From positions 1-64,000 of the forward strand of contig NZ_JACOPH010000006.1 in NCBI RefSeq assembly GCF_014287635.1: a stretch of 64,000 nt of DNA, read 5' to 3'. The notes under the pieces are model-generated. The model was not told the DNA's origin and searched no databases. It worked only from the letters and a program-made list of their open reading frames with translations. This document shows positions 43,901-51,841 of the stretch, piece after piece. The translations under genes were made by a program, and so were the position numbers. The DNA comes from Roseburia zhanii. Lineage in GTDB: Bacteria > Bacillota > Clostridia > Lachnospirales > Lachnospiraceae. Position 1 is the first letter of the stretch; every line of letters starts with the position of its first letter.

Positions 43901-45757
43901 TCCTGCAAATGCATGATCACTCTTACCTACCGGAATCCATTCTTCATCGGAAATATCAATATCATCTGTTAAGGCAATGTTGATATCCTGATAGTCGATC
44001 TTGCTGTTTAAGGATATTGCAAACGCCCTTAACTGCTCTTTATTGCTTATTGTATACGGATCTTCACTTGTTCCGTTTCCACCTGCGAAAACAGAAGCAT
44101 CGATTTCTCCATCTACCCATTCTTCACCATTCGGTAATACCAGTTCATCCGCTGATGTCCATTCTTTAAATGTAACACCCGGTATCTGATAAGCTTCAAG
44201 ATAAGAAATACTCGCTTTGATGTTCTTATTTAAAATTTCTGCAAAAGCCTCTGTGGAAAGATCATCTGTCTTTACAGCCTCTGCCGGAAAGATTGTATCA
44301 CAATTTATCTTAGATGACTTACCTGTTGCCTGTGGATCAACTGTTTTCTCTTCTTTTACAGTAGTTCCATTATAAACGATCTCTTTTAACACTGCATTTG
44401 ATCCATAATAGCCAAATGCCCTGTATGGACCTTCTTCTTTATAGCCATAGGTTCCGTCTGTTCCTTTTTGCATACCGGAAGTCGTACAGTAACCTGCAAT
44501 AGCACCGATCCACTGTTTATCGGAAAGACCACCGTTACCCACAGTCACTTCTGCGTTAGAATATACATTATAAAGGATACCTGCGTGCATACTTACAATA
44601 CCACCGGCAATACCGCCCATGTTCGTACTGCGTGGTGCAAATGCTTTGATCTTACCGGATGTCCCACAGTTTACGATCGTAGTATAGTTTCCTGTTGTAC
44701 CTACGATACCAGCAGCATAAGCAGAATTAGAACCACCTAAAGACTGCGAATCAATATCTGCACTGCTGTAACAGTTTTCGATCAGTGTACAAGTCTGTGC
44801 CCTTCCTAAAATTCCGGCTGCCCAGTTCAATACTGCTCCTGTTGCAACGGTACGGATACTTCCACCATCAACGATACAGTGATCGATGATCGTTCCCTTA
44901 ACACCTGTATAAGAATTATCTACTTTCTCCGGTGCTGTCGTGATTCCTGCAACGGCTCCTGCAAGCACCTGTCCTTTTGCTGTTGTGGATATATTCTCAA
45001 TGGAGATATCCGGTGCCGAGATTATGATATTTTTTACAACTGCTGTTTTATCCAGGGTTGAAAAAAATCCCCATGAACTAAGAACAGTAGATGAAGTATC
45101 TGATGGGATCTCTACAGTTTCTTTGATCTTTAAACCACTTACCGTATGTCCGTCACCGTCAAATGTTCCTGCAAAGATCTTTCCTTTGCTCCCATCTTCC
45201 TGTCCGATCGGATTGAAGTTATCGATAGAAGACAGATCGATATCACTGTCTAATTTTACATATTGCCCGGCATAAGAAGTTCCATCATCTACAGATGCAG
45301 CAAACTTTGTAAGCTGTGCTGCTGTATGAATGATATATGGATTGCTTTCTGTTCCATCACCTTTGGAAAAAGCAGCATTTTCATCTACAATGCCTGCCTT
45401 TTCCAAAGCATCATTAACTGCCTGAAATACTCCCTTGGAACTTAAGGTTGCTCCTGAAATGGCATCCACACCATCTGTACTATTCTTTTCTTTGATCGCT
45501 TCATACAGACTCTCAATATCAAAAGTGTCCCAGTAACTCTGTTTCTCCTTTGAAACGGTTTCGATCTTATCAATCTTATCATTCGAAACAGTTATCTGCA
45601 CTTTAATCGTTCCATTCTGATAACCTGTTCCACTTCCTGTGAAAATTCCGTCATTCCACGTCGCAGCCGATACCGGTATGCCCGTAGCGATCAGGCTTGC
45701 ACAGAGAGCCATACTGCCAATCCGCACTGCCAGCCGGTTCTTAGATTTTCTTAGCAT
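40946..45757 (-). CDS. giant secreted FMN-binding/GLUG-repeat surface protein
   Basis: A 1603-residue exported protein. Signal peptide (about 1-32); an FMN-binding domain (about 40-120) with the flavinylation motif DAISGATLSS, where the Thr would carry covalent FMN; long arrays of GLUG-type beta-helix repeats (YVGAIAGYT, GGLAGSVLRG and similar) in three blocks each introduced by GSGTKEDPYRIADKDQL-like modules; a second, motif-less FMN_bind-like segment (DGTWYGRNDEK); a Thr/Asp-rich linker; and the same C-terminal LRR cassette as its neighbour. Start at 45757, since GAGGAGGAGA lies inside the longer ORF. Possible roles: extracellular electron transfer coupled to adhesion. Confidence 0.82.
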   Translation of the reverse strand: MLRKSKNRLAVRIGSMALCASLIATGIPVSAATWNDGIFTGSGTGYQNGTIKVQITVSNDKIDKIETVSKEKQSYWDTFDIESLYEAIKEKNSTDGVDAISGATLSSKGVFQAVNDALEKAGIVDENAAFSKGDGTESNPYIIHTAAQLTKFAASVDDGTSYAGQYVKLDSDIDLSSIDNFNPIGQEDGSKGKIFAGTFDGDGHTVSGLKIKETVEIPSDTSSTVLSSWGFFSTLDKTAVVKNIIISAPDISIENISTTAKGQVLAGAVAGITTAPEKVDNSYTGVKGTIIDHCIVDGGSIRTVATGAVLNWAAGILGRAQTCTLIENCYSSADIDSQSLGGSNSAYAAGIVGTTGNYTTIVNCGTSGKIKAFAPRSTNMGGIAGGIVSMHAGILYNVYSNAEVTVGNGGLSDKQWIGAIAGYCTTSGMQKGTDGTYGYKEEGPYRAFGYYGSNAVLKEIVYNGTTVKEEKTVDPQATGKSSKINCDTIFPAEAVKTDDLSTEAFAEILNKNIKASISYLEAYQIPGVTFKEWTSADELVLPNGEEWVDGEIDASVFAGGNGTSEDPYTISNKEQLRAFAISLNSKIDYQDINIALTDDIDISDEEWIPVGKSDHAFAGTFDGKGHTVSGMTIGTKDAPKSLSKDEVYMGFFGVLGGSATVKDLTLTDVCIDTEGLASDYVGAIAGYTHSTDTGRNGAVIDSCTVKGTVSHTAEKGNQFTGGMIGYQYKGALINSYFEGNVSCVVKAGDLAEAGGLVGLNNRGLVANCHTKADIYGSGNRDNGNEGMAVVSNLIAVQAGDLVHCFAQGNVTTKEYSTYAGMVSGWITGVGKTYQCGYSLDGTMIIGEDTSAKQIVDPVEAIGTKVSSGVNDEGEIYTGGLADANIGYKKADFAKAVESLNKTDEFPIDIALYALDSNALKKWQMSEEKLAYSEEYSKVIYVQPECEKVVKEEAVMKDGTWYGRNDEKTSVVKITVKDHAVTETTVVSGGSDGDAYNSAVEKAKTKASYGDDTGYGSGDTSVFAGGSGTKEDPYRIADKDQLVYLSSSVNADESWKGIYFKQTADIDLSGIDFKPIGSVIFAEVNGQKKQVGAYPFCGNYDGGNYTISGLTMGSAENPTDRAMTGLFGVTAGECGTNEKPTENQNTVTLSNINLKGINIYAGTRYEMFAGGLTGNSQNGFYINNCHVQGMIHVTTEESFNRAGGLAGSVLRGQVRNSSADVEITAETGTSHTYAGGLFGMTNRVTVVNSYALGNVTANSENNNKVHAGGLTGQAGGVQINCYAKGDIISLKTTSDVGGINGRSGGIAADMNCYYNTDAVQKNGNTVNETNIAVGVNANDSAFVSAEGVSAKEMTEQKFADTLNENAKHVTEQLSEEGEVGKFLTALQDRGFTQVCYYDGEELSQWIVSESGVVGFEVKKAQTPDTKDDTDKKDDNDQKDPSNNNDNKQDTTTGGTTSTGGNTNTGTGGGSTITKPEDNAGTADNTQTVKTKTRTVTIPATKKVKGKKKKVTSVAAKAYANDKTITKLVIGKNVKKIGKRAFYGCSNIKTIIIKTEKLKESSIGADAFKGINRNAVVKVPKKLVKKYKKVLRKKGLNKKIKVVAM

Positions 45758-45798
45758 AATTCTCCTCCTCATTTTGTTTGTATGTTGTTGCTTACTTC

Positions 45799-45850
45799 AG
45801 TTAGATGCTTCTAACTCTCTTTTTATACCTAAAGAGGAAAAAATTGTCAA
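45799..45850 (-). promoter_or_regulatory. consensus promoter with AGTTAG-N6-CTAACT operator
   Basis: TTGACA (45850-45845), 17-nt spacer, TATAAA (45827-45822) on the minus strand. AGTTAG-N6-CTAACT (45799-45816) lies 5 nt beyond the -10. The same operator with the same spacing occurs at 63418-63435. Confidence 0.75.
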
Positions 45851-45935
45851 GGATAAAATTTCTCAATATAAAGTTCCCGGCTTATGTGCAGATGCTGATT
45901 TTCCGGCACAAAACATACGGTCTGATGTACTTTTG

Positions 45936-46067
45936 TTACTGTTCACACAGTAGCCAGACATTTACTGTCTGGCTGCGTAAGAAAGTGATTCAGGTGGTGA
46001 TTTTTGCTTCGCAAAGCGAACTTTCATGCAAAAATCACGCGTTACTGGTCACGGAGTGAACAGTAAT
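45936..46067. mobile_element. 132-bp MITE-like element, copy 1
   Basis: Inverted termini TTACTGTTCAC/GTGAACAGTAA, inner hairpins GCCAGACA/TGTCTGGC and GTGATTTTTGC/GCAAAAATCAC. Flanked by GTACTTTTG (45927-45935) and GCACTTTTG (46068-46076), a 9-bp duplication with one change. About 95 percent identical to the copy at 56944. Confidence 0.8.
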
Positions 46068-46195
46068 GCACTTTTGATTAAACACATTTTTATCTTAAGA
46101 ATGGGTATTCTATTTTATTTTAAAAAATGGTAAAATATTGTTGGTTGTTGAGAATCCATGCGATTTTTAATATTAAGAAAGACAAGGAGATTTTT

Positions 46196-47401
46196 ATGAA
46201 TAATTTTACTTATTATACTCCAACGAAAGTTGTATTTGGAAAAGACAGTGAATTACAGCTTGCTTCTCTTTTAGAAGAATTTCACTGTAAAAAAGTACTT
46301 CTTCATTACGGTGGCGGCAGTGCAAAGCGATCCGGTCTGCTCCCCCGTATTGAAAACATTTTATCTGAAGCAAATATCGGATATGTATCCTTAGGCGGTG
46401 TAAAACCGAACCCACGCCTTTCTCTTGTATATGAAGGAATCGATCTTTGCAGAAAAGAAAATGTCGACTTTATCTTAGCTGTCGGCGGTGGAAGTGTTAT
46501 CGATTCTGCAAAAGCGATCGGATATGGTCTTGCTAATGAAGGCGATGTCTGGGACTTCTATAAAAAGGTGCGTATGCCAAATGCCTGTATGCCGATCGGC
46601 TGTATCTTAACGATCGCTGCTGCCGGAAGTGAAATGAGCAATTCTTCTGTTATCACGAACGAAGATGGCTGGTTAAAACGTGGATGCAATACGGATTACT
46701 GCCGCTTAAAATTTGCGATCATGAATCCGGAATTAACCTATACACTTCCAGAATACCAGACTGCCAGCGGATGCGTTGATATCATCATGCATACGATGGA
46801 ACGTTATTTTAATCAGGCTGAAAATATGGAACTGACAGACGGTATCAGCGAAGCTTTGATGCGTACAGTTATGGAAAATGCAAAGATCTTAAAGAAAGAT
46901 CCTACCAACTACAATGCAAGGGCAGAAGTCATGTGGGCAAGTTCCCTTTCCCACAATGGTCTGACCGGATGCGGTACCGATGGTGGTGACTGGGCTTCCC
47001 ACCAGTTAGAGCATGAATTAGGTGGTATGTTTGACGTTGCACATGGTGCAGGTCTTTCTGCGATCTGGGGAAGTTTCGCAAGATATGTCTACAAAGATAA
47101 TCTGCTGCGTTTTGCAAAATTTGCTGTAAAGGTACACAAGATTGCAGCATCCGGCAAGGATCTGACATCACTTCCGGAAGAAGAACTCGATGCACTTGCA
47201 CTTGCCGGTATCAAGGCAATGGAAAACTTCTATCATTCCATTGACATGCCTACTTCTCTCCATGAATTAGGTGTCGATGTTACTGACGCACAGATTGAAG
47301 AACTTGCTGAAAAATGCAGTTTCCATCAGACTAGAACGATCGGTATCGTAAAGAAATTAGACAAAGCAGATATGATTGAGATTTACAAAGCTGCCAGATA
47401 G
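46196..47401 (+). CDS. iron-containing alcohol dehydrogenase (butanol dehydrogenase type)
   Basis: A 401-residue group III iron-dependent ADH (BdhA/YqhD type) that reduces aldehydes such as butyraldehyde with NAD(P)H. N-terminal NFTYYTPTKVVFGKD, the dinucleotide motif AVGGGSVID, and the metal site spread over HTMERY, SHQLEHELGGMFDVAHGAGL are visible. Start at 46196, with AAGGAGA 5 nt before it; the ORF upstream to 46127 has no ribosome site. Upstream lies a MITE copy, and ridA follows 41 nt downstream. Confidence 0.92.
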   Translation: MNNFTYYTPTKVVFGKDSELQLASLLEEFHCKKVLLHYGGGSAKRSGLLPRIENILSEANIGYVSLGGVKPNPRLSLVYEGIDLCRKENVDFILAVGGGSVIDSAKAIGYGLANEGDVWDFYKKVRMPNACMPIGCILTIAAAGSEMSNSSVITNEDGWLKRGCNTDYCRLKFAIMNPELTYTLPEYQTASGCVDIIMHTMERYFNQAENMELTDGISEALMRTVMENAKILKKDPTNYNARAEVMWASSLSHNGLTGCGTDGGDWASHQLEHELGGMFDVAHGAGLSAIWGSFARYVYKDNLLRFAKFAVKVHKIAASGKDLTSLPEEELDALALAGIKAMENFYHSIDMPTSLHELGVDVTDAQIEELAEKCSFHQTRTIGIVKKLDKADMIEIYKAAR

Positions 47402-47442
47402 GTTATAACGACAATATCATCAAGAAAAGTGAGGACAAGATT

Positions 47443-47811
47443 ATGAATATCATCAGTACTACAAAAGCACCGGGAGCAATCGGTCCATATTCCCAGGGAT
47501 ACGAAGCTAATGGATTTGTATTTACTTCCGGACAGATTGCGATCATTCCGGAAACAGGTGAGATTGCAGAAGGCATCAAAGCACAGGCTGATCAGTGCTG
47601 TAAAAATATCGGTGCCATCTTAGAGGCTGCCGGTGTCAGCTATGACAACGTTATCAAAACTACCTGCTTTTTAGCAGATATGGGCGATTTCGCTGTATTT
47701 AATGAAATCTATGGTGGTTACTTTACTTCAAAACCTGCAAGAAGCTGTGTTGCAGTCAAAGAACTGCCAAAGGGTGTACTTTGTGAAGTAGAGGCGATCG
47801 CTGTAAAATAA
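47443..47811 (+). CDS. ridA: RidA family enamine/imine deaminase
   Basis: A 122-residue RidA (YjgF) trimeric protein that hydrolyses reactive 2-aminoacrylate and related imines released by PLP enzymes. It keeps the signature GPYSQGYEANGFVFTSGQ and the catalytic Arg in SKPARSCVAVKELPKG, followed by the CEVEAIA end. GTGAGGACAAG precedes the ATG. Probably co-transcribed with the ADH gene and closed by the terminator at 47844. Confidence 0.95.
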   Translation: MNIISTTKAPGAIGPYSQGYEANGFVFTSGQIAIIPETGEIAEGIKAQADQCCKNIGAILEAAGVSYDNVIKTTCFLADMGDFAVFNEIYGGYFTSKPARSCVAVKELPKGVLCEVEAIAVK

Positions 47812-47843
47812 GACCGCACCGGATAATGAAATACCTGCTCAAA

Positions 47844-47877
47844 AAAAGGGACTGTTGATAAAACAGTCCCTTTTCTC
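47844..47877 (+). terminator. terminator after ridA
   Basis: AAAAGGGACTGTT-GATAA-AACAGTCCCTTTT, 13-bp perfect arms, then TCTC; it can also serve the convergent gene. Confidence 0.9.
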
Positions 47878-47912
47878 ATATCTATACGATTCTATATACT
47901 CACACAGATATA

Positions 47913-48515
47913 TTATAAATTATACTTTCTGTTATATGCGTTACAAATTCTGTTACTATTTTTGATCAAAATGTTCATAGCAATGAACGGTCCGATTCCA
48001 CATAACAGTGCACCAAAAACGAACCATAATAATACAGTTGTTCCATTTTCCTGAAAAGACAAACCATATCTTGGTGCATTTGCTGCAAGTCTGTTTCCTA
48101 ATTTGTAATACCACACCCAGCTATAGATTCCACATGTGATGATAGATAACAAGATAAATGCTACCAGTCCTGAAGTCTGCTCTCCATCACCCTCACAGGC
48201 AATATTTACATCATGTGCCATTTTATAAATAAAATAATAGCTGTAAATACCACATGTGATAATGCTCAACAGAATGTAAGACAATAAACCTCTGTCATCT
48301 TTCAGACGTGTTCCACAACCATATGGCGGAGTCTGTCCTCCATTATTGAATGTCTGATGAACTTCATTGATCGCACTTCCTAATTCCTGTTCTGTTGCCT
48401 GAAAGGCATCATTTGCCATCTTAGAAAACTGATTTCCAATGGAACAAGGCTCTCCACATGACGGGCAAAACTTTGTATTATCAGGAATCTGTGCCCCACA
48501 CTTTTGACAAAACAT
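47913..48515 (-). CDS. zinc-ribbon DUF4234 membrane protein
   Basis: A 200-residue protein with an N-terminal zinc ribbon (CQKCGAQIPDNTKFCPSCGEPC, four-cysteine knuckle), a short helical linker, and a DUF4234-type membrane region in which the segment YILLSIITCGIYS appears twice (about 77 and 121), a clear internal duplication. A further hydrophobic hairpin closes the protein. Function unknown. It follows the DUF2752 gene by 17 nt and likely shares its transcript. Confidence 0.8.
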   Translation of the reverse strand: MFCQKCGAQIPDNTKFCPSCGEPCSIGNQFSKMANDAFQATEQELGSAINEVHQTFNNGGQTPPYGCGTRLKDDRGLLSYILLSIITCGIYSYYFIYKMAHDVNIACEGDGEQTSGLVAFILLSIITCGIYSWVWYYKLGNRLAANAPRYGLSFQENGTTVLLWFVFGALLCGIGPFIAMNILIKNSNRICNAYNRKYNL

Positions 48516-48532
48516 CTGCTCTTCCCCTTCCT

Positions 48533-48991
48533 CTAAAGTATTTTGCTTATAATTCGAAAGATAAACCCATTTTCAGGATGAAATACAACTATATCATCTT
48601 TTAAAATTATAAGTCTTACAAAATATACACTAACATATAGGACTATCATTGTAAATATAAAATTTTTATAAACTTTTTCTTTTATATGCCCTTTTTGCAT
48701 CCATACAATCATAAATATTGGAGGAGTAAAAAAAAGCGGATGGTATGCAAATGCTTTTCGGATATCTAAGTGTAGTAATGCAAGCCATGCTCTTGACATT
48801 CCACAGCCTGCACAGGAAATACCTGTCAGAAATTTAATTGGACAGGTAATTCCGACTAGTTCCATGATCAGATAGAATGCTGCCACAACAAAAACTGCCG
48901 GCAAAATCTCTGTTACTCTGTCCCATGCAGCATAATTGTATATTTCTAAGTGTATATCCAGACGTCTGCCCTCCTGCTTAAATCTTCGCAT
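48533..48991 (-). CDS. DUF2752 membrane protein
   Basis: A 152-residue membrane protein with three to four hydrophobic segments and the DUF2752 core CPIKFLTGISCAGCGMSRAW followed by AYHPLFF, with the conserved C-x2-CG-x-(S/T)R. The family is common in Firmicutes and has no assigned function. Its start overlaps the end of the upstream coiled-coil gene by 14 nt, implying coupling; the three genes 49892 to 47913 form one unit. Confidence 0.78.
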   Translation of the reverse strand: MRRFKQEGRRLDIHLEIYNYAAWDRVTEILPAVFVVAAFYLIMELVGITCPIKFLTGISCAGCGMSRAWLALLHLDIRKAFAYHPLFFTPPIFMIVWMQKGHIKEKVYKNFIFTMIVLYVSVYFVRLIILKDDIVVFHPENGFIFRIISKIL

Positions 48992-49892
48992 TCACAGTAA
49001 GTCCCTTCAAATCTTCCTCTAACAGTTTTTCTTGTTCTAACACTTTCTTGATCTCGCTGTCCATATCCCTTGTGATGTCTTCGCTGTCTGTAAACTGTTT
49101 TGTCATATCGGCAATCTTTTCACGATTCTTTTCAACAGCAACTTCTACTTCGCTCTTGTTCTCCTTGGCTGCTTCGACACGCTTTTCTTCCTCTTTCTGT
49201 TCTTCCTGACGCTCTTTTGCTGCCTCCTGTACTTCCTCTGCCTTATCGTCGATCTGCTGTTTCGCATCATCTACTAACATACCAATCGCTTCCTGTGATG
49301 CAGCATCCATGATTTCTTCTTTGGCTCTCTGTGCCTCTGCCATTGCCTGTGATTTTAAACGTTCTACCCTGACATTACGGATCACACCGGTACTCTGGCT
49401 GATCTTATCCTGATTATCCTGCATCTGTGTCTTCCAGTAATCAGCCTGTCCATATAATTCCATGGATCTTTTCTGATACTCTGTCAGTTCGCCCATATTA
49501 TCAAGGCGTTCCTGTTCCTCTTCGGTTAAAGTTTCCATGGAACCATGCTTCATCATATCATACTGTTTCTGTAACAGTTCTAAATCTTTCTGTTCCTGAC
49601 TATCATCCTCTACCTGATAATAATCTTTGACCTCCGACATCTGATTATTAATATCTGTCAGAAATTTGTTTGCCTCGTCATTATCTTTCTGATACTGTTT
49701 GATCTGTCCCCTGATATCATCAAGACTGTCATCGATCTTTTTTTCACCATTTCTTGCAGATGTCACCACATGCATGGCTTCTTTGAAACGCTGCTGTTTT
49801 TTTGAAGCGATCTTCTCTTTGGCATCCATATCCTGGTTCCGGAAAAAATCACTGCCAAAAAATATATTTTTCCGTTCATTTGAAATCTTCAT
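48978..49892 (-). CDS. long coiled-coil cytoplasmic protein, function unknown
   Basis: A 304-residue hydrophilic protein, almost wholly helical, rich in Glu, Lys, Gln and Asp with heptad patterns from about 40 to 295. No signal peptide, no transmembrane segment and no catalytic motif. The first 25 residues (NERKNIFFGSDFFRN) are the only non-coiled part and might be a targeting or binding segment. I do not recognise a family. It heads an operon with DUF2752 and zinc-ribbon DUF4234 membrane proteins, so a role at the membrane as a scaffold is possible but unsupported. Confidence 0.7.
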   Translation of the reverse strand: MKISNERKNIFFGSDFFRNQDMDAKEKIASKKQQRFKEAMHVVTSARNGEKKIDDSLDDIRGQIKQYQKDNDEANKFLTDINNQMSEVKDYYQVEDDSQEQKDLELLQKQYDMMKHGSMETLTEEEQERLDNMGELTEYQKRSMELYGQADYWKTQMQDNQDKISQSTGVIRNVRVERLKSQAMAEAQRAKEEIMDAASQEAIGMLVDDAKQQIDDKAEEVQEAAKERQEEQKEEEKRVEAAKENKSEVEVAVEKNREKIADMTKQFTDSEDITRDMDSEIKKVLEQEKLLEEDLKGLTVNAKI

Positions 49893-50045
49893 AGCTGATT
49901 CCTCCCCGATGCTTATACATACTCTCCTGACGTTAAAACGACAGTTTCTCTGATCTGTATGAAATATTACTAAAATATCTTAGTACTTATATCGGTATCT
50001 TCCCTGATTTTCTAAATATAAACGCCTGTTTTTTTATTTTTGGAC

Positions 50046-50073
50046 TTGAGTTTACAATGCATCATGCTATAAT
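50046..50073 (+). promoter_or_regulatory. promoter of the hemerythrin gene
   Basis: TTGAGT (50046-50051), 16-nt spacer, TATAAT (50068-50073), with about 95 nt of leader before the ATG. The rest of 49893-50174 shows no gene. Confidence 0.65.
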
Positions 50074-50174
50074 TAGCGTAAATTATGATCAAAAGCAACT
50101 ATTCAGAACCACCCGGAATATATGAGTGGAGTTATGGATCGTTATAAGCAAAAAATACAACGAGGTGATAAATT

Positions 50175-50978
50175 ATGTACCAGTTTACAGATGACTGCCG
50201 GATCGGCATTCCACAGATCGACGATGAACATGCACAGCTCTTTTCCCTGATCAATGAAGGCTACGCCCTGTTAGCTGCAAAAGATACCGACCTGCATCTT
50301 ACAGCAAAGCACCTGATCGCCCATCTGCGGGAATATGCAGATACACATTTTACACATGAAGAAGCCTATATGAGATCGATCGGTGATCCCGAACTTAGTT
50401 CCCAGCAGCAGGAACATCAGGATTTCATCGCATATTTAGATTCCCTGCACTTAGAAAAATTAGATAATGTGCGTATCCGCCCTGCCTTAGAAAGCCTGTT
50501 AAACTATCTTTCACACTGGCTGTTCCATCATATTATCGGAAGTGATACGCTGATCGGAAAATTTGAATCTCCATTTTCATTTACATCTAAATACCTGACA
50601 GATATTCCGCTGATCGATGACGAACATAAGCGGCTCTTTGAGATCATCAAAGATGCTAATGATGTGATCCATGCAGAACTGCTCCATGATAAATATGATG
50701 AGATACTTCATATTATATCTGATCTGAAAGACTATACTGCGGTACATTTTGCCGATGAAGAAACCTATATGGGAAAGATCGGCTACCCTGAACTAGAGAG
50801 CCAGAAAAAGGCTCATACTGCTTTTATTGACAAACTTGCTGAAATCAACTTAGATGATCTTGATGCACACCAGCAACATTACTTAGAAGATCTGATCAGT
50901 TTTCTTTTAAACTGGCTGTCTGTACATATTCTGCATATGGATAAAAAAATCGGGGAATTTGTTGCTAACTTAAAATAA
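50175..50978 (+). CDS. tandem-domain bacteriohemerythrin
   Basis: A 267-residue protein made of two complete hemerythrin domains (1-128 and 132-267). Each keeps the di-iron pattern: IDDEH, HF(T/A)(H/D)EE, a QEH/KAH histidine, and H-x3-H-x4-D or SVHILHMD. Single-domain bacteriohemerythrins bind O2; a two-domain form could bind two O2 or act as an oxygen buffer or sensor in an anaerobe. No chemoreceptor or signalling domain is attached. ACGAGGTGAT precedes the start; terminator follows the stop. Confidence 0.92.
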   Translation: MYQFTDDCRIGIPQIDDEHAQLFSLINEGYALLAAKDTDLHLTAKHLIAHLREYADTHFTHEEAYMRSIGDPELSSQQQEHQDFIAYLDSLHLEKLDNVRIRPALESLLNYLSHWLFHHIIGSDTLIGKFESPFSFTSKYLTDIPLIDDEHKRLFEIIKDANDVIHAELLHDKYDEILHIISDLKDYTAVHFADEETYMGKIGYPELESQKKAHTAFIDKLAEINLDDLDAHQQHYLEDLISFLLNWLSVHILHMDKKIGEFVANLK

Positions 50979-50986
50979 TCAGTCTA

Positions 50987-51043
50987 AAAAAGCTGTTGTA
51001 CTGCTTCAGATAACGGATATCCATTTGCAGTACAACAGCTTTT
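50987..51043. terminator. bidirectional terminator between hemerythrin and queT
   Basis: AAAAGCTGTTGTACTGC pairs with GCAGTACAACAGCTTTT (17 bp perfect, 22-nt loop). Confidence 0.9.
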
Positions 51044-51051
51044 CTGATCTT

Positions 51052-51546
51052 CTATACTTCTGTTTTAAAGATCACATGTCTGTATTTTTCCAAAATACTA
51101 AGTAATATCATTCCTAACACACCACAGGAGATCACTTCTCCGATACCGACTGTCAGCATAAAATACGGGATTGTTCCCTCTGCCATGTAGACATAGGCAA
51201 GAACAAACGGCACGATGATGGTATTTGCAATGATCGGTGGCAGTGGCGCTGCCCATTTGTACTTTCTTAGAAGGTAAGTACCGACCGCCCCTAATAATGT
51301 GGCACAACTTCCAAATACAACATCAAGCGGCATACAGCCTGTCAGCAGGTTACTGATCACGCATCCGATCGTAAGTCCCGGGATTGCTGCCGGTGTAAAA
51401 TACGGCAGGATCGTCAGTGCCTCTGAAAACCGCACCTGAATGGCATGGTTTGCAAGTCCGAGTGCATTTGCAAGCATTGTCAGAACGACATACAAAGCAG
51501 CGATCATGGCTGCCTGAGTGGTAAATAGTACTTTTTTGTTTCTCAT
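51052..51546 (-). CDS. queT: QueT-family queuosine precursor transporter
   Basis: A 164-residue S-component-like membrane protein with about five hydrophobic segments. VRFSEALTILPYFTPAAIPGL and GCVISNLLTG mark the QueT (COG4708/DUF988) family, which takes up preQ1/preQ0 via ECF modules. Regulation by a preQ1-type leader directly upstream (51557-51599) supports the assignment. The energising EcfAA'T genes are not adjacent. Confidence 0.92.
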   Translation of the reverse strand: MRNKKVLFTTQAAMIAALYVVLTMLANALGLANHAIQVRFSEALTILPYFTPAAIPGLTIGCVISNLLTGCMPLDVVFGSCATLLGAVGTYLLRKYKWAAPLPPIIANTIIVPFVLAYVYMAEGTIPYFMLTVGIGEVISCGVLGMILLSILEKYRHVIFKTEV

Positions 51547-51556
51547 ATTTAGTTTT

Positions 51557-51599
51557 CTCCTTTAGTTTTGTTTTACGAGTGGAAGGTCACGAACACTCG
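51557..51599 (-). promoter_or_regulatory. probable preQ1-I riboswitch
   Basis: Minus strand: stem CGAGTG/CACTCG enclosing loop TTCGTGACCTTC, followed by the A-rich tail TAAAACAAAACTAAAGGAG. Loop CCTT can pair with AAGG of the ribosome-binding site, the translational OFF arrangement of preQ1-I (compare the Thermoanaerobacter aptamer tail). The loop deviates from the commonest consensus. Confidence 0.62.
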
Positions 51600-51669
51600 A
51601 TTCATTTTACGCCGGGAATCGGCGGCAAGCCCTATACGACCTTGTTTTTATGGGCATTGCAACGCAAAG

Positions 51670-51698
51670 AGTATAGCACATAATTTTTCACTCCGCAA
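51670..51698 (-). promoter_or_regulatory. queT promoter
   Basis: TTGCGG (51698-51693), 17-nt spacer, TATACT (51675-51670) on the minus strand; leader of about 115 nt. Confidence 0.6.
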
Positions 51699-51741
51699 TT
51701 CTCTTTTGAAATTTTCCCTATACAAACGGCTATATTTTTTT

Positions 51742-51787
51742 TATAATGATACAAAGAAATTGCCCGGCAACAGAACAATTTGTGTAT
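51742..51787 (+). repeat. tandem-hairpin leader element, copy D, with overlapping promoter
   Basis: TATAAT (51742-51747) runs into ATGATAC, then ATTGCC-CGG-CAAC (51760 on) and ACAGA-ACAA-TTTGT, ending GTATCAT at about 51787, 54 nt before the traX ATG. The second hairpin differs from copy A by compensatory changes. Confidence 0.6.
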
Positions 51788-51841
51788 CATCTGATGGGCA
51801 AAACACTTACATCACACAAACATATTGGGGATAAGATACAA

